The notes under the pieces: model-generated
Told to the model about the DNA's origin: nothing
Seen by the model: the letters and a program-made list of their open reading frames with translations, nothing else
Database searches by the model: none
Program-made: the position numbers and the translations under genes
Assembly (NCBI GenBank): GCA_020726505.1
Contig: JAHLEZ010000012.1
Location: 2,294,001 to 2,358,000, forward strand
Direction of reading: 5' to 3'
Source of the DNA: Leptodontidium sp. MPI-SDFR-AT-0119
Taxonomy: Eukaryota > Ascomycota > Leotiomycetes > Helotiales > Leptodontidiaceae
DNA length: 64,000 bases
Shown: positions 49,148 through 60,807 of the stretch, in pieces
Layout of the letters: each line of letters opens with the position of its first letter
How positions within the stretch are numbered: position 1 is the stretch's first letter

Positions 49148-49759
49148 TCAGTCTTCTCCCCATAGCGCAGCCTCTTCGAATCCAAAAGATGCAAAACTTG
49201 GAGAACTATAGGGTGAAGTCGTTGGCACAACATCAGAACTAGCGGCTTCATCAAACGCCTGTGGCTCTTGGGGGTCACTTCTACGAATATTAGAAGCGGT
49301 GGGCTCATCCCCGGGTTCAAACAGCCTGTCAGAGGACGTACTCGCAGCAGTCGTAGACCGCCCATGATCGTCTAGGATAGGTCTGAACTTGATCAGAGAC
49401 TTCTGGCTATTAGGTCGCCAGTTTGGATATTGTCTCCGCTCGTGACCAATGCGTCGTTTTTGTTCTGTGTCCCATTCGTCTCGAGATGCGATTTGACCAT
49501 GTTGATATTTCGAATCCCATTCCTGCTGTATCGTTTAATGGGTTGTTTTCTCCCCTTCGATCATGCCTTTCTTTTCGCTTCTCTTTTGGTTGAAGCAAGA
49601 TTTGTGCTCTCGACCCTATCTTCGCGAAGAAAGATTGTTTGCTTCTAGGTTGCCAAACGGATCTCTCTCAACTTCGCTTCTGGGAGACCTTCTTCGGGCG
49701 AGCTCGTTATGATACATCTGAAGCTTTGAACGGCCGTTATTCGTGAGATTCTCGAGCTC
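49148..49759 (-). pseudogene. Coding-looking tail segments downstream of the truncated RTA1-like gene
   Basis: Two open segments share one frame. The first (49759 to a TAG at 49618) reads ELENLTNNGRSKLQMYHNEL.... The second (49525 to a TGA ending at 49148) reads QQEWDSKYQHGQIASRDEWD... and ends SFGFEEAALWGED; it is preceded by a plausible acceptor (acag at 49526-49529). The polar, charged character suits a cytosolic C-terminal tail of the RTA1-like protein. Two in-frame stops lie between the segments. A donor (gttgag, near 49672) could join them in phase, but it is weak. Confidence 0.35.
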
Positions 49760-49804
49760 CCTTGGCTTTCAGAAAAGTTAATTCGAACTTTGGACTTTTG
49801 AACG

Positions 49805-50347
49805 TCATCCTGGAAAATGAGAATTGAGTGCACGGAAGATGAAGCCGATACACTCCCAGAGCAGGCCGACGCAGATGACCCAACAGTACGCCTGTGAGAA
49901 ATGTCAGACAAGAATCTGAATTTGAGGAAAGCAACCTACCGTCTTGAAGTATATCGCTTCACCAACACGCACCAGAGTAATGGTACCAAAGATCGAAGCA
50001 GCAACAACGGCGGCCACGAAACTCGGGTAGTAATCCCACAACGCATGGCAAGTCCCTGGCGGAACATGACCGTTTTTGTCCGATGTTATGGTTTGATCGC
50101 ATGTTGGCGTTGGGAGGTGTAAGTCGAGCGATTTGAGGGAGAATTTACTTGTGTATTTGAATTCAGGGATCGTGATGCTGGGGATGATGACGGGAGGGAG
50201 GCTGATCTCGATTCGAGGCTGGAGGATCGTGTTGGTTGATTTTATGAGGACCTCGACTGCGGTGGGATGGTTTATTGCTCGAGCCGAAGATGTGAAAAGG
50301 GGAAAAGATAGTAGAGAAGGATATAAGGTTAATAATGGTGAAAACAT
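49805..50347 (-). pseudogene. RTA1-like membrane protein, truncated after two helices
   Basis: Model: complement(join(49805..49891, 49940..50347)), 164 aa, against roughly 300 aa and seven helices for intact RTA1-family proteins (putative lipid-translocating exporters and stress-resistance proteins of fungi). The product begins with a signal-like segment (MFSPLLTLYPSLLSFPLFTS), an extracellular domain, and then the family motif HVPPGTCHALWDYYPSF with the first helix (FVAAVVAASIFGTITLVRVG). Exon 2 gives the second helix motif YCWVICVGLLWECIGFIFRA and then stops at TGA after HFPG. The remaining five helices are not found downstream; only polar tail-like sequence follows. I read this as an internal deletion, so the gene is probably non-functional, though a short two-helix product cannot be excluded. 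Confidence 0.65.
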
Positions 50348-52711
50348 CGCGGTGTTCGAGAATGACCGTAGAGTCTAGCTCAAGTAGGATTTCGAACTCG
50401 ATACTTTGGAAAGAGGTTTCAGTTTGTTGAAGGATTCAAAGGAACGAAACCGGGAATAACGAGCTGGATAATCGATTAAAATACAGAAAGAATCGGCTAT
50501 TATATACAAATCTCCACTCACAAAGCGAAAGATTCAAAGTCAACAGAAAACCACCTTCCAAACCCGGCGCAGCACCTTCTGTTACATGCATCCCCATAAC
50601 TCTATCCACTGTCGTCCAGATCCACTCGGTTTAGACACCATTAAACCACTTTCTCCTAGACCAAGAATCCCAAAATATTGTTGCAGGCCGCAATAATACG
50701 AACTCGCCAATTGCAGCGTTTAGATGGGTCGTAAACATGGTTACAAAATCTTGTCGCTTAGGTTTTGTGGAGTTGAATGCCCCTGAGGGAGTGTTTCTTT
50801 CAACCTCCGCCTCCTTGGGGCTCTTGACGTGTGGGGATGGCTTGTTTGGATTGCTAAGGGTGCTCGTACAAGGCCACGTGATGGTATGAAGAGAAGGTCA
50901 AGTAGGTCTAGAGTAGATCGACGCTTGTTGGGTTGGGAGTCATACGACTTGGGACTGTTGAGACTGTCTAAACTTCTAAACATGAATTACTTGAAATACT
51001 AACTACTGCAAATTTCAGGCTACAATAACTTCAAAGATATGAGGCTAGATTGATTACCAGAACGATGAGAAAGAATATCGAATTTTGAATTTCTGATTAT
51101 CAAGTGTTGCCATGAAGCCGGGTAGTCGGAAACGAAGATGTACCGAGGACAATCCCGTATGGAGTACTCGAGTATAAATTCCACTTCACAATTCCAAACT
51201 GCGCCTCGGAAATGGAAGGGAATGCCAACACATCGCTCCAAAGGGCGGTAACTTTTTGTATTGCCACACACTCCAGCTAACTAGAGTTAAGACAATATTC
51301 TAGCTTTGAATCAACCAACTAGGAAGAAACATGGTCACACCAGAAACCTGAACGGCACTGACACTGCTGTAGAAGTTCAACTCATTGCCATCGCTGTTTG
51401 TTTTCGCTTCAACGTGATGAAATGAGCAATTCATCAATCTTCCCATTGAAACTCAAACTTTCAAAACTGAGCACAAAGACACGTTTCGGAAATGCTACGC
51501 TTGGATATCTATAAATCTCCCCTGATTATATCTGGGATTCACGATTCCTAAGTTGGAGATTTGGTTCTCAAACTCTTCAAATGCTGAGGTATTTATACCG
51601 GATACCTGAATGCATCAACAGAGAAAAGAACGACTAAGCTGCGGATAACTTAAAGTTGAAGCCAAGATCTTGTGTATAAGCACCAGGAAGTAAAATGCAG
51701 ATTGCCAATAGTACAGGAAAAATCCAGTGGACTGCAACCAACGTGAGACTTGCTGTTCTGCCTCGAGGCTGCTTGTGGAAACCGAGTCTGAGAAATGGTA
51801 CATCATCTGCTTTTGCCCGACGACCAGACTCAAAAAATTGACAAGCCGTAGTATGAATTTGTAAGGAATCCTACCCTCACCTTGATCTCCACTGCCAAGC
51901 AATATAATCAACAAAAGGAATCCCATATCTCGAGAATGTAACCATCAGTGGCAAATCTCTTTTCGGGAAAGCCCAAAGGTTAGGAAGGGAAACGACCAGA
52001 AATGAAGCTCAAGTTGGCAAGATTGGTTTGATAAACTTCACCGATCCTTACTAATTTCTCGCCACTTCCTGTTAGCGATACAGAATAACAAAAGTGAGAG
52101 AAACTAGATTATATCTGACAGAGGACTGGGTTCACTCCGTCAACAGAGGCAAGACAACAATCAAAGTTCTTCGCCAAGAACAGCAAATACTCATCAATAC
52201 AACCAACCAACCAACCAACCAACATCATCAATCAATCCATTTGATTTCCAATTCTCTCACATCATCCCATCATTTCCATAAAATTTCACAAGAAAAGGGG
52301 TCTCGGTTGTATTAATAATATCACAAAGGCCAGATGCTTCTTACAAATCAGGAGGCGATTACTCAACTACGGAAAACCACATGGCGCGACCCCGCCAATT
52401 CCAGTTGATTGATTGCCCAGCCGGCTTTGAGCTGACTCACCCAAACCATCCCTTTCCATCTCAACAATCTCTTGAAGAACCTCACTTCATCACCTGGCAC
52501 ATCTCCTACAACTACAGCACTGCCTCCTCGAAGTCGCACACGATCAAACAGATCGCCTTTCCACGTCGCACCAGATATCGTGCTTATCGAACTCGAATAA
52601 AGCTTCGTCCAACCTCATTTTACCCCGCGGTCGATCAACAACCCCGCACCGCCTCTCACATCACCTCACCTCAAGCCGCATACATTGGAGTACACCGCAT
52701 AATACCTCACT
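50348..52711. other. Intergenic region, no gene seen
   Basis: 2.4 kb without a supported gene. A 103-codon minus-strand frame (51615-51926) with hydrophobic stretches is not convincing. A tandem AACC tract lies at 52201-52222. Confidence 0.5.
52201..52222. repeat. AACC tetranucleotide microsatellite
   Basis: About five AACC units in the presumed upstream region of the acidic-protein gene. Confidence 0.9.
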
Positions 52712-53437
52712 ATGTCCGTCCGCGAAACCTACAAAATCGCCCACACGGCGCGCTGCAAATTGCAAATGGCAGCCGACCGGCCAGATCGCGACCTGCGCTT
52801 CATCCTTGGCCACGCCTTCACATTGGACAAGCTCCGTCTACGTATCGCAGAGATCGAAGTCAGCGGAGCCAGCGACTCGGACTCGGAACCCGAAGACAGC
52901 GGTGCGCAACACGCGGTGTGCACTGGTGCTGGACCTGGAGAGATGGGAGGACGGAGAGTTAGTTTCCAGACAGGAAAGTCGGGCGTCAAGGCCGAGAGGG
53001 ATAGGAAGAGGAGTCCACCGCCCCCACAACCACCCATGCTAGAGGAAGATACAGATAGCGATTCCGATGAAGAGGACGATGATATTGATGATATTGATGA
53101 TATTGATGAGGACGAGGAAGAGGATTTGGGACTTGTCAGGTTCGGATCTGCGGCTGCGAAACCACCGAGGATAATGGGTGATGAGGACGTTGGACCTGAT
53201 GATGTGGATGTGCTTGAAAGACAGGAGATCGAAGCCACGGACCCGAAGAAGTATTCTGAAGAGGAGCTGAAGAAATTGTGTGAGGGAAAGGGCAGCGAAG
53301 AATTGAGGAAGGCGTATTATGGTGTCGCGGGATGTCCTTGCCATGGCGAGAAAGGACCCCATGTTGAGAACTTCTGGGAGTTGCCTCAGCCTGAGGGTGT
53401 GGTTGGACCTCGGTTGGCTGTTATTCAGGTTGCATAG
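52712..53437 (+). CDS. Conserved fungal protein of unknown function, acidic centre
   Basis: Intronless, 241 aa. The N-terminus (MSVRETYKIAHTARCKLQMA, then DRDLRFILGHAFTLDKLRLR) is a compact helical block that I remember as conserved among ascomycete hypothetical proteins. The middle is disordered: a Ser/Asp run, a Pro patch (RSPPPPQPPM) and a nearly pure Asp/Glu stretch with a repeated DDI unit (about residues 116-139). A basic/acidic helix follows (EATDPKKYSEEELKKLCEGK). The C-terminus GVAGCPCHGEKGP has closely spaced Cys and His, then ENFWELPQPEGVVGP. No catalytic motif, signal or membrane segment is visible. The start ATG is at the head of the conserved block. Function is not known. Confidence 0.78.
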   Translation: MSVRETYKIAHTARCKLQMAADRPDRDLRFILGHAFTLDKLRLRIAEIEVSGASDSDSEPEDSGAQHAVCTGAGPGEMGGRRVSFQTGKSGVKAERDRKRSPPPPQPPMLEEDTDSDSDEEDDDIDDIDDIDEDEEEDLGLVRFGSAAAKPPRIMGDEDVGPDDVDVLERQEIEATDPKKYSEEELKKLCEGKGSEELRKAYYGVAGCPCHGEKGPHVENFWELPQPEGVVGPRLAVIQVA

Positions 53438-55344
53438 GGGAGATAAGGAGGTGGGAGTTGGGGTGGCTTGAATTGTGGGTGATTTAATATCGCATGGAGT
53501 TTGGGGATTCTTCTCTATTTTGAAGGTGTTACCTATCTGGATAGATAGGACGGATATTCCCAACATGGCGACGAACCTACATAGTGAGTCTGTTTATACG
53601 GAAAAGGATATAATCCTGAATGAAATAATGCTTTCAAATGCTGGAGAATTGCAGGTTTTGACCGGTTGAAGTGATTAATTCTTTACTTGTTAGACATTGA
53701 ATTTCCTCAACTTCCCACCATGAGAGGCTTCGATTGGTATTGACTAGCAGAGCTGATGCCGCTATGACGGGAATGACCCATCGCCCTTAATACCTATTTA
53801 GTATGGTTAGGGGGCATGGCTTGGGTGCCTAGCAACTGCTGGCCAGCCCTGGGGAGTTATTTGCCAACCAAGTCCATCTACAGAGCTTTTCGAGTTGAAA
53901 CACCTTGCAATCCAGTAGATGAACAAATGCTGGTAAATAAAGTCTCTTCAACCGTAAACTTTCTGTAAGACGGGTGACGCATGAATTAACCCTCGACTTT
54001 TCTGGCTTGCATACAGCGTTACATTAAACTTTAGTTCAGGGAATCTTGTAGAGGTTATCTATCTTTCAATAGTTCACAAAGTTCTTGCTTTAAAATTAAG
54101 CTTGTTCTCGTTGGTAAAAACCAGAGAGTTTTGATCTGCTCTGTGGGTTGAAGTTGCTTCAGTGTCTTCCATTTCGGCTCCCTCTGAGACTTCATGGACG
54201 ATGCGGATCGTGCTTAGGCAGACTCGTACAGTACTGTAAAAAGAGAAACGGGCTAAGCAGTACTTCGTGGCGGCGTTAAAAGAAGATTGGGCGGTAAATT
54301 GAAAGTACCGAGATCTACAACATTGGAGCAATAGAAGTGATCCGGTGAATCGCGTACCGCTCGGAAAACTCGCACCCGTAGAGGGTGAGATTGTGTGGAT
54401 ACGATACGTGAAAAACTTCAAACTTTATTTCAAAAACAAAAAAGAATACAACTAATCAATCAAGCTACCTAGGTACTTTAGGGGACTTGGAGCTGCAGCG
54501 GTGGGATTAAACGGCAGGATTGGGAAGGAAGATCTTGGGATATGCGGATATGTATGCAAATCGGAGGGACATTCAACCGTTATGAGTCTTCTCAATTAGA
54601 GTACGGCGCTGGTATGTGAAGTGATGACGAGTGCAAATCCTCAATATTGACAGATGTCGTCTGCCCAGACATATGCCAACAAGCATTGACTTTTCCCCTT
54701 GATAGCGGCGGACAGTGAAGCAGCCTGATGAAAGCCGTCGTGTGCCATGACTAAGCGATCACAACAACGCTTCAGCCAATCACAGCCACCCTATCTACTC
54801 CAACAGCGGACTTGCGCTCTCGAAAAAGTCCGACGTTAGATTTCGTCTCCAGCGAGTCCACTCCATACGACAACTGTACCGCCAACCAGCACAGCAGAAA
54901 CAGAGCTCGAGGCCCGGGCCAGCCGTTGACGCACTGGGCTTGGTCCACAATCTAATCTCAGAGTCTCGACAATTCGGCCTTTCGCTCAAGGCCGAGCAAC
55001 ACAATCATGGGTGAAGAACGGTTCGGAGGCTGAACGACCTTCCGGATAGGCAGGCTTTAGGGGCTTTTGCAGGCGTTTGGACTCGTTCTTCGCGCCTTCA
55101 GCCCTTCCACAGGCGGGGTGCCAATGATGTAGTGTGGATTCCGAGTTTTATATTCTTTTATAATACTTTGCTGAATCCCGTGTCGGTTTGGAGGTTTGTT
55201 TCATATTCTTAATTCATCGACATTCCACACTTTCCTTCTGGACCGTCTCCTCATCTCCTTCCTTGTCTTTCCTTTTCTTCCTCTGTTTATAACCTTTCGA
55301 ATCATATAATCGAGGACCACAATCCTTGATCTAAGAGAGCCAAG
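53438..55344. other. Intergenic region upstream of the ABC transporter, no gene seen
   Basis: 1.9 kb. The right part is the promoter and leader of the ABC transporter, with AT-rich TTTATATTCTTTTATAATAC near 55147-55166. The rest holds no supported gene. Confidence 0.5.
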
Positions 55345-58300
55345 ATGGCTGACCATGAGACCGAGGGCTTCGCGCCCATCGTTCGCGAGAAGACGAACAA
55401 GAGCGCCAAGAGCAACAAGGTATCACGTTCTTACACCAACAATTCGATGCTATCCAGAAGACGCAGCAGTCGAGCCCGTGACGATTCGGATGAGGAGAAC
55501 GACGATGAGCCAATTGCCAGTGATTGGAGTATGATGCCAGAAATCAAGGCATTCAAGGAACAAGGAGAGAAGGATGCAGTCAAAGGTCGCAAGCTCGGTG
55601 TTACCTGGACGAATCTGGTTGTCAAGGGAATCGGAGCTGACGCCGCTATCAATGAGAATGTCGGTTCGCAATTCAACTCCATAAGAGCCTTCAAGGAGGG
55701 TCGACGTGGTGCGCCACTAAAGACCATCATCGAGGGATCCAACGGATGTGTCAAGCCTGGAGAAATGTTGTTAGTCCTCGGTCGACCAGGAGCAGGATGT
55801 ACAACACTTCTCAAAATGCTCGCCAACAAGCGTCTGGGTTATGCTGAGGTCGATGGTGATGTCCATTGGGGCAACATGGATCACAAGCAAGCCGAGCAAT
55901 TTCGAGGTCAGATCGTGATCAACACCGAGGAAGAACTCTTCTTCCCATCTCTTACTGTTGGGGAGACCATCGATTTTGCAACAAGAATGAAGGTATGTCG
56001 TCGATCCGCAGAGGCGAGCTGTTCCTGAAATCTCTCCACCTGCCTTCGCTTAACTTCAATGCCCTACCACGCTTCAAGACGTTCATAACGATTGATTGCT
56101 GACTGTATTAGGTCCCATCCAATCTGCCATCGAACCATTCGACTCCCGCACAGTTCCAGCGAGAGTCCCGGGAGTTTCTCTTGAAGTCTATGGGTATTTC
56201 GCATACCAATGAGACTAAAGTTGGCAACGAATACGTTCGAGGAGGTCAGTTCAATTCTTCAGACTCTCCAAGAACAAAGCTAACATAAAACAGTGTCTGG
56301 CGGTGAAAGAAAACGAGTCAGCATTATCGAAACCCTCGCCACAAGAGCCAGTGTCTTCTGTTGGGACAACTCCACTCGTGGTCTCGATGCCAGCACCGCC
56401 CTCGAGTACACCAAAGCCATCCGAGCTATCACTGATATCTTCGGATTGGCCTCAATCATCACCTTGTACCAGGCTGGTAATGGAATTTACAACCAATTCG
56501 ACAAAGTCCTGGTCCTAGATGAGGGAAAACAGATTTACTACGGTCCACGAAAGGAAGCCAAGCCATTCATGGAAAACCTGGGATTCATTTGCGCAGATGG
56601 AGCCAACGTCGCTGATTTCTTGACCGGTGTCACCGTTCCTTCGGAGCGTATGATCAAGCCAGATTTCGAGAAATCGTTCCCCCGCACCGCTGAGGATATC
56701 AAGCAATGCTACGCCAAATCCAGCATCAAGTCAACCATGGAGGGCGAGTTCAACTATCCTTCCAGCGACGAAGCCAAAACCAACACTGAAGACTTCAAAA
56801 TCAGCGTCTCGCACGAAAAGCACAAGAGTCTCCCCAAGAAGTCACCACTTACGATCAGTTTCGTCACTCAGGTCAGAGCGGCTGTCATTCGTCAATACCA
56901 GATCTTGTGGGGCGACAAAGCATCCTTCATCATCAAGCAGGCTGCTACCGTCGTTCAAGCTCTCATTGCTGGTTCCTTGTTCTACAATGCGCCTAACAAT
57001 TCTGCTGGACTCTTCTCCAAGTCCGGTGCCTTGTTCTTTGCCCTTCTCTACAACAGTCTGCTCGCCATGTCCGAAGTCACCGAGTCTTTCTCTGGCCGTC
57101 CCGTACTCGCAAAACACAAGTCTTTCGCATTATATCACCCTGCAGCCTTCTGTATAGCACAAATTGCCGCCGATATTCCTGTTCTTCTGTGCCAGGTTTC
57201 TGTGTTTACAATCATCTTGTATTTCATGGTCGGGTTGAAGTCTTCCGCCGCCGCTTTCTTCACTTTCTGGGCAATTGTATTCGCGACCTCGATGGCAATG
57301 ACTGCCTTGTTCCGTTCCATTGGAGCTGGATTCAGTACCTTCGATGCTGCGAGTAAAGTATCCGGATTCATGATTGCGGCTCTCATCATGTACACCGGTT
57401 ACATGATCCGAAAACCACAAATGCATCCTTGGTTCGTCTGGATTTACTGGGTAGACCCTCTCGCCTATGGTTTCTCTGCCATTCTTGCGAACGAGTTCAA
57501 AGATACCATTATTCCCTGCGTTGCCAACAATCTCATACCCAATGGACCTGGCTACACTGATCCCGCCTTCCAAGCCTGTTCAGGAGTTGGTGGTGCTACA
57601 GCTGGAGCTACAAGTCTGACCGGCGAACAGTACCTCGCCTCTCTCTCGTACTCCCCTGACGACATCTGGCGCAATTTCGGTATTCTCTGGGCATGGTGGG
57701 TTTTGTTTGTGGTCATCACAATTGTCGCGACAAACGGCTGGAAGTCGCAATCTGGAAACAGTGGCTTCCTTTTGATTCCTCGCGAGAAGGCCAAGCAGAC
57801 CAAGCACCTGACTGAGGATGTGGAGACTCAAGCTGTCCGTGCTGTGGATCCTCCCACTTCAAGCGGCTCGTCCGAGACAAGAGTTGAGGAGGAACTCATT
57901 CGCAATACCTCAGTCTTTACCTGGAAGAATCTCACTTACACTGTCAAGACCCCATCTGGCGAACGAGTCCTCTTGGACAATGTACAAGGATGGGTCAAGC
58001 CTGGTATGTTGGGAGCCCTCATGGGATCTTCAGGTGCTGGAAAGACTACTCTCCTCGATGTCCTCGCTCAACGTAAAACCGATGGAACCATCAAAGGTTC
58101 AATTCTCGTCGATGGCCGCCCTCTCTCAATCAGTTTCCAACGATCTGCTGGCTACTGTGAACAACTCGATGTCCATGAACCTCTCGCGACAGTCAGAGAA
58201 GCCCTCGAGTTCAGTGCCCTTCTCCGCCAGCCAAGAACGACACCAAGGGAGAAGAAGCTTCAATATGTCGACACGATCATTGATTTGCTCGAGATGCACG

Positions 58301-59814
58301 ATATTGAGAACACACTCATTGGAACTACTGGAGCCGGTCTATCCGTCGAACAGCGTAAACGTCTCACAATCGGTGTCGAACTTGTGTCAAAGCCTAGCAT
58401 CCTGATCTTCCTCGACGAGCCTACATCCGGTCTCGATGGTCAAGCCGCATTCAACATTGTCCGCTTCTTGCGCAAACTCGCAGACGTCGGCCAAGCTGTC
58501 CTAGTCACAATCCATCAGCCATCTGCTCAACTCTTCCTCCAATTTGACAGTCTCCTACTTCTCGCCAAGGGAGGTAAGACCGTGTATTTCGGTGACATTG
58601 GTAAGAACGCTTCCACCATCAAGGAATACTTCGCCCGTTACGATGCACCCTGCCCTCAGGATGCCAACCCAGCTGAACACATGATCGACGTGGTATCTGG
58701 ATCTCTCTCTCACGGAAAGGATTGGAACCAAGTCTGGCTCGACTCACCTGAACATGAGCGCACCGTCAAAGAACTCGACAACATCATCGCGGACGCTGCG
58801 GCTAAGGAGCCAGGTGTCAAGGAAGACGGCTTCGAATTCGCCATGCCGCTCTGGCAACAAATCCAACTGGTCTGCTCTCGCGCAAACTTGTCCATGTGGC
58901 GCAACACAGACTACGTGAACAACAAAATGGCATTGCACATTGGATCCGCGCTCTTCAACGGCTTCTCTTTCTGGCAAATCGGTAACAGCGTCGGAGATCT
59001 CCAACTCCGCCTTTTCACAGTTTTCAACTTCATCTTCGTCGCTCCAGGTGTTATCGCACAGCTTCAACCACTCTTCATCGATCGTCGCGATATCTACGAA
59101 GCCCGAGAGAAGAAGTCAAAGATGTACTCCTGGATTGCCTTCGTGACTGGCCTCATCGTCTCGGAGCTACCATACCTCGTTATCTGCGCCGTGTTCTACT
59201 TTGTTTGCTGGTACTACACTGTCGGATTCCCCGGAGACAGCGGAAAGGTCGCGTCAGTCCTCTTTGTGATGGTGATGTACGAATTCATCTACACCGGCAT
59301 TGGACAATTCGTCGCCGCTTACGCACCAAACGCCGTCTTCGCCTCGCTCGTCAACCCCCTCATCCTCGGAACCCTCGTCTCCTTCTGCGGTGTCCTCGTC
59401 CCTTACGCACAGATCCAGCCCTTCTGGAGATATTGGATGTACTACCTCAACCCCTTCAACTACCTCATGGGCTCACTCCTCGTCTTCACCACTTACTCCG
59501 AGCCAGTCCGTTGCACGGAGCAAGAATTCGCCATCTTCGACACCCCGTCCGTGAACCAGACTTGCGGCGAGTATCTACAGGGCTACATGCAAGGCATGGG
59601 CGCGATGTCGAACCTCACTAACCCTGATGCCACGAGTGGATGTAGAGTGTGCGTGTACCGCACGGGAGCTGATTACCTGGCGACGATCAACCTTCCAGAA
59701 TATTACTACGGCTGGAGGGATGCGGGTATCGTTGCGCTTTTCGCTTGCTCCAGTTATGCGATGGTGTATCTGTTGATGAAGTTGAGGACGAAGGCTACGA
59801 AGACTGCGTCATAG
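55345..59814 (+). CDS. PDR-type (ABCG) full-size ABC transporter
   Basis: Model: join(55345..55992, 56112..56244, 56294..59814), 1433 aa, normal for a fungal pleiotropic-drug-resistance pump in (NBD-TMD)2 order. It exports hydrophobic compounds across the plasma membrane using ATP. NBD1 has the degenerate Walker [10 protein letters not shown] (about residue 145), the ABC signature [11 protein letters not shown] (about 261) and a Walker B ending [10 protein letters not shown], in which the usual catalytic Glu is Asn, as is typical of PDR proteins. NBD2 has a canonical Walker [10 protein letters not shown] (about 840), a degenerate signature [15 protein letters not shown] (about 942) and Walker [13 protein letters not shown]. 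Two six-helix domains follow their NBDs (about 430-710 and 1070-1425), the second with the conserved Cys-rich loop near residues 1330-1385. Paired asymmetric sites are the hallmark of the group. Substrate range cannot be read from sequence. Confidence 0.96.
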
Positions 59815-60807
59815 ACTGTTTCCACGTCGGAAGTCTTTTACTGTTTGTTATCTCGACTGAGATATGCTCCTACTTTCCTTTTGTATAAATGGCGGGTGGC
59901 GTTTAATAGATGGATGGAATGGGATGGGAATTGTATAGTACCATATACTTAAATTAGATATTAGATGGCTGTTGGCCGTTGGTTGGTCAGTCACACAGAA
60001 GGCGAAGAAAAAAGCCTTGAGGATTATTTTGGGAACGGAAACCTTGTAATGAATGGATAGGAAATATTCACAAACAAAACAGTTAAATATGCAGCTGTAT
60101 TCTCTTCTATCCTCCTCGTTGAGTTTTGAGTGATATATTTATTGCCCTTTTCCCTTGGAATTAAAAACGAGGTTGAAGTTCTGTACATAGTGGATGGGTG
60201 GGATATTGTTTCTTGGGGGTAGAATTACTTCAGTGATCCCGATCGTGGCTTTGCAATGCCCCATAGCCTCACTTTGTCTTCGAAGATGGAGATCGGGGCC
60301 ATAAATTTATATTCTCGATAAGGATACCATCTTGCCGGGTGGATGCAGCCTCGAGTTGAAGACTTCGTCGACTCGACTCGGCGGTTGACTTTGGGGTGGA
60401 TGACTAAGCACACACTTGTCTCACCTCCCTCTCCTCCACTTCAAGACATCCAAGCAAAGCCCAAGGGAACGAGTGCGTGATACGAAATGGCATAATCATC
60501 AGATTCTCTCTCACCAAGTATTCCCATTCCTTTTGGCTTGTGGGTGAGCCGTCAAGGGATTCTGCGTGACCAACATGCGGCACAGCAGCATCCTTTGAAA
60601 CTGGAGCCTAGGTGCAGGCTCCAACGACACTTCAACTCTACCACTTCAACGAACATCATTCTCCCAATACCTCTCATAGCCGAACAAAACAGAAAGCTAG
60701 TGATCTCAAATCTAACCAAGAGTCTTCGATCCACAGCCATACAAACCTACCGCATCCGCTAAGGGCTTCGGTGAAACCGCATCAGCGGGGTTCTGTTGGG
60801 TTTCGAT
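59815..60807. other. Intergenic region between ABC transporter and NLR-like gene
   Basis: 3' region of the transporter and upstream region of the NLR-like gene. A small perfect hairpin (GGAGCCT-6 nt-AGGCTCC) lies at about 60603-60622. No other feature. Confidence 0.5.

Noticed and set aside
51615..51926. 103-codon minus-strand frame with hydrophobic segments
   Set aside because: Starts like a signal peptide, but no recognisable family, no supporting context, and AT-rich sequence easily gives hydrophobic frames by chance.
52381..52962. 193-codon + strand frame overlapping the acidic-protein gene
   Set aside because: It is an out-of-frame shadow; the overlapping frame starting at 52712 has the conserved protein, and this one is Arg/His/Pro-rich without motifs.
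59205..59621. 138-codon + strand frame inside the ABC transporter
   Set aside because: An Arg/Leu/His-rich frameshifted reading of the second membrane domain; not a gene.
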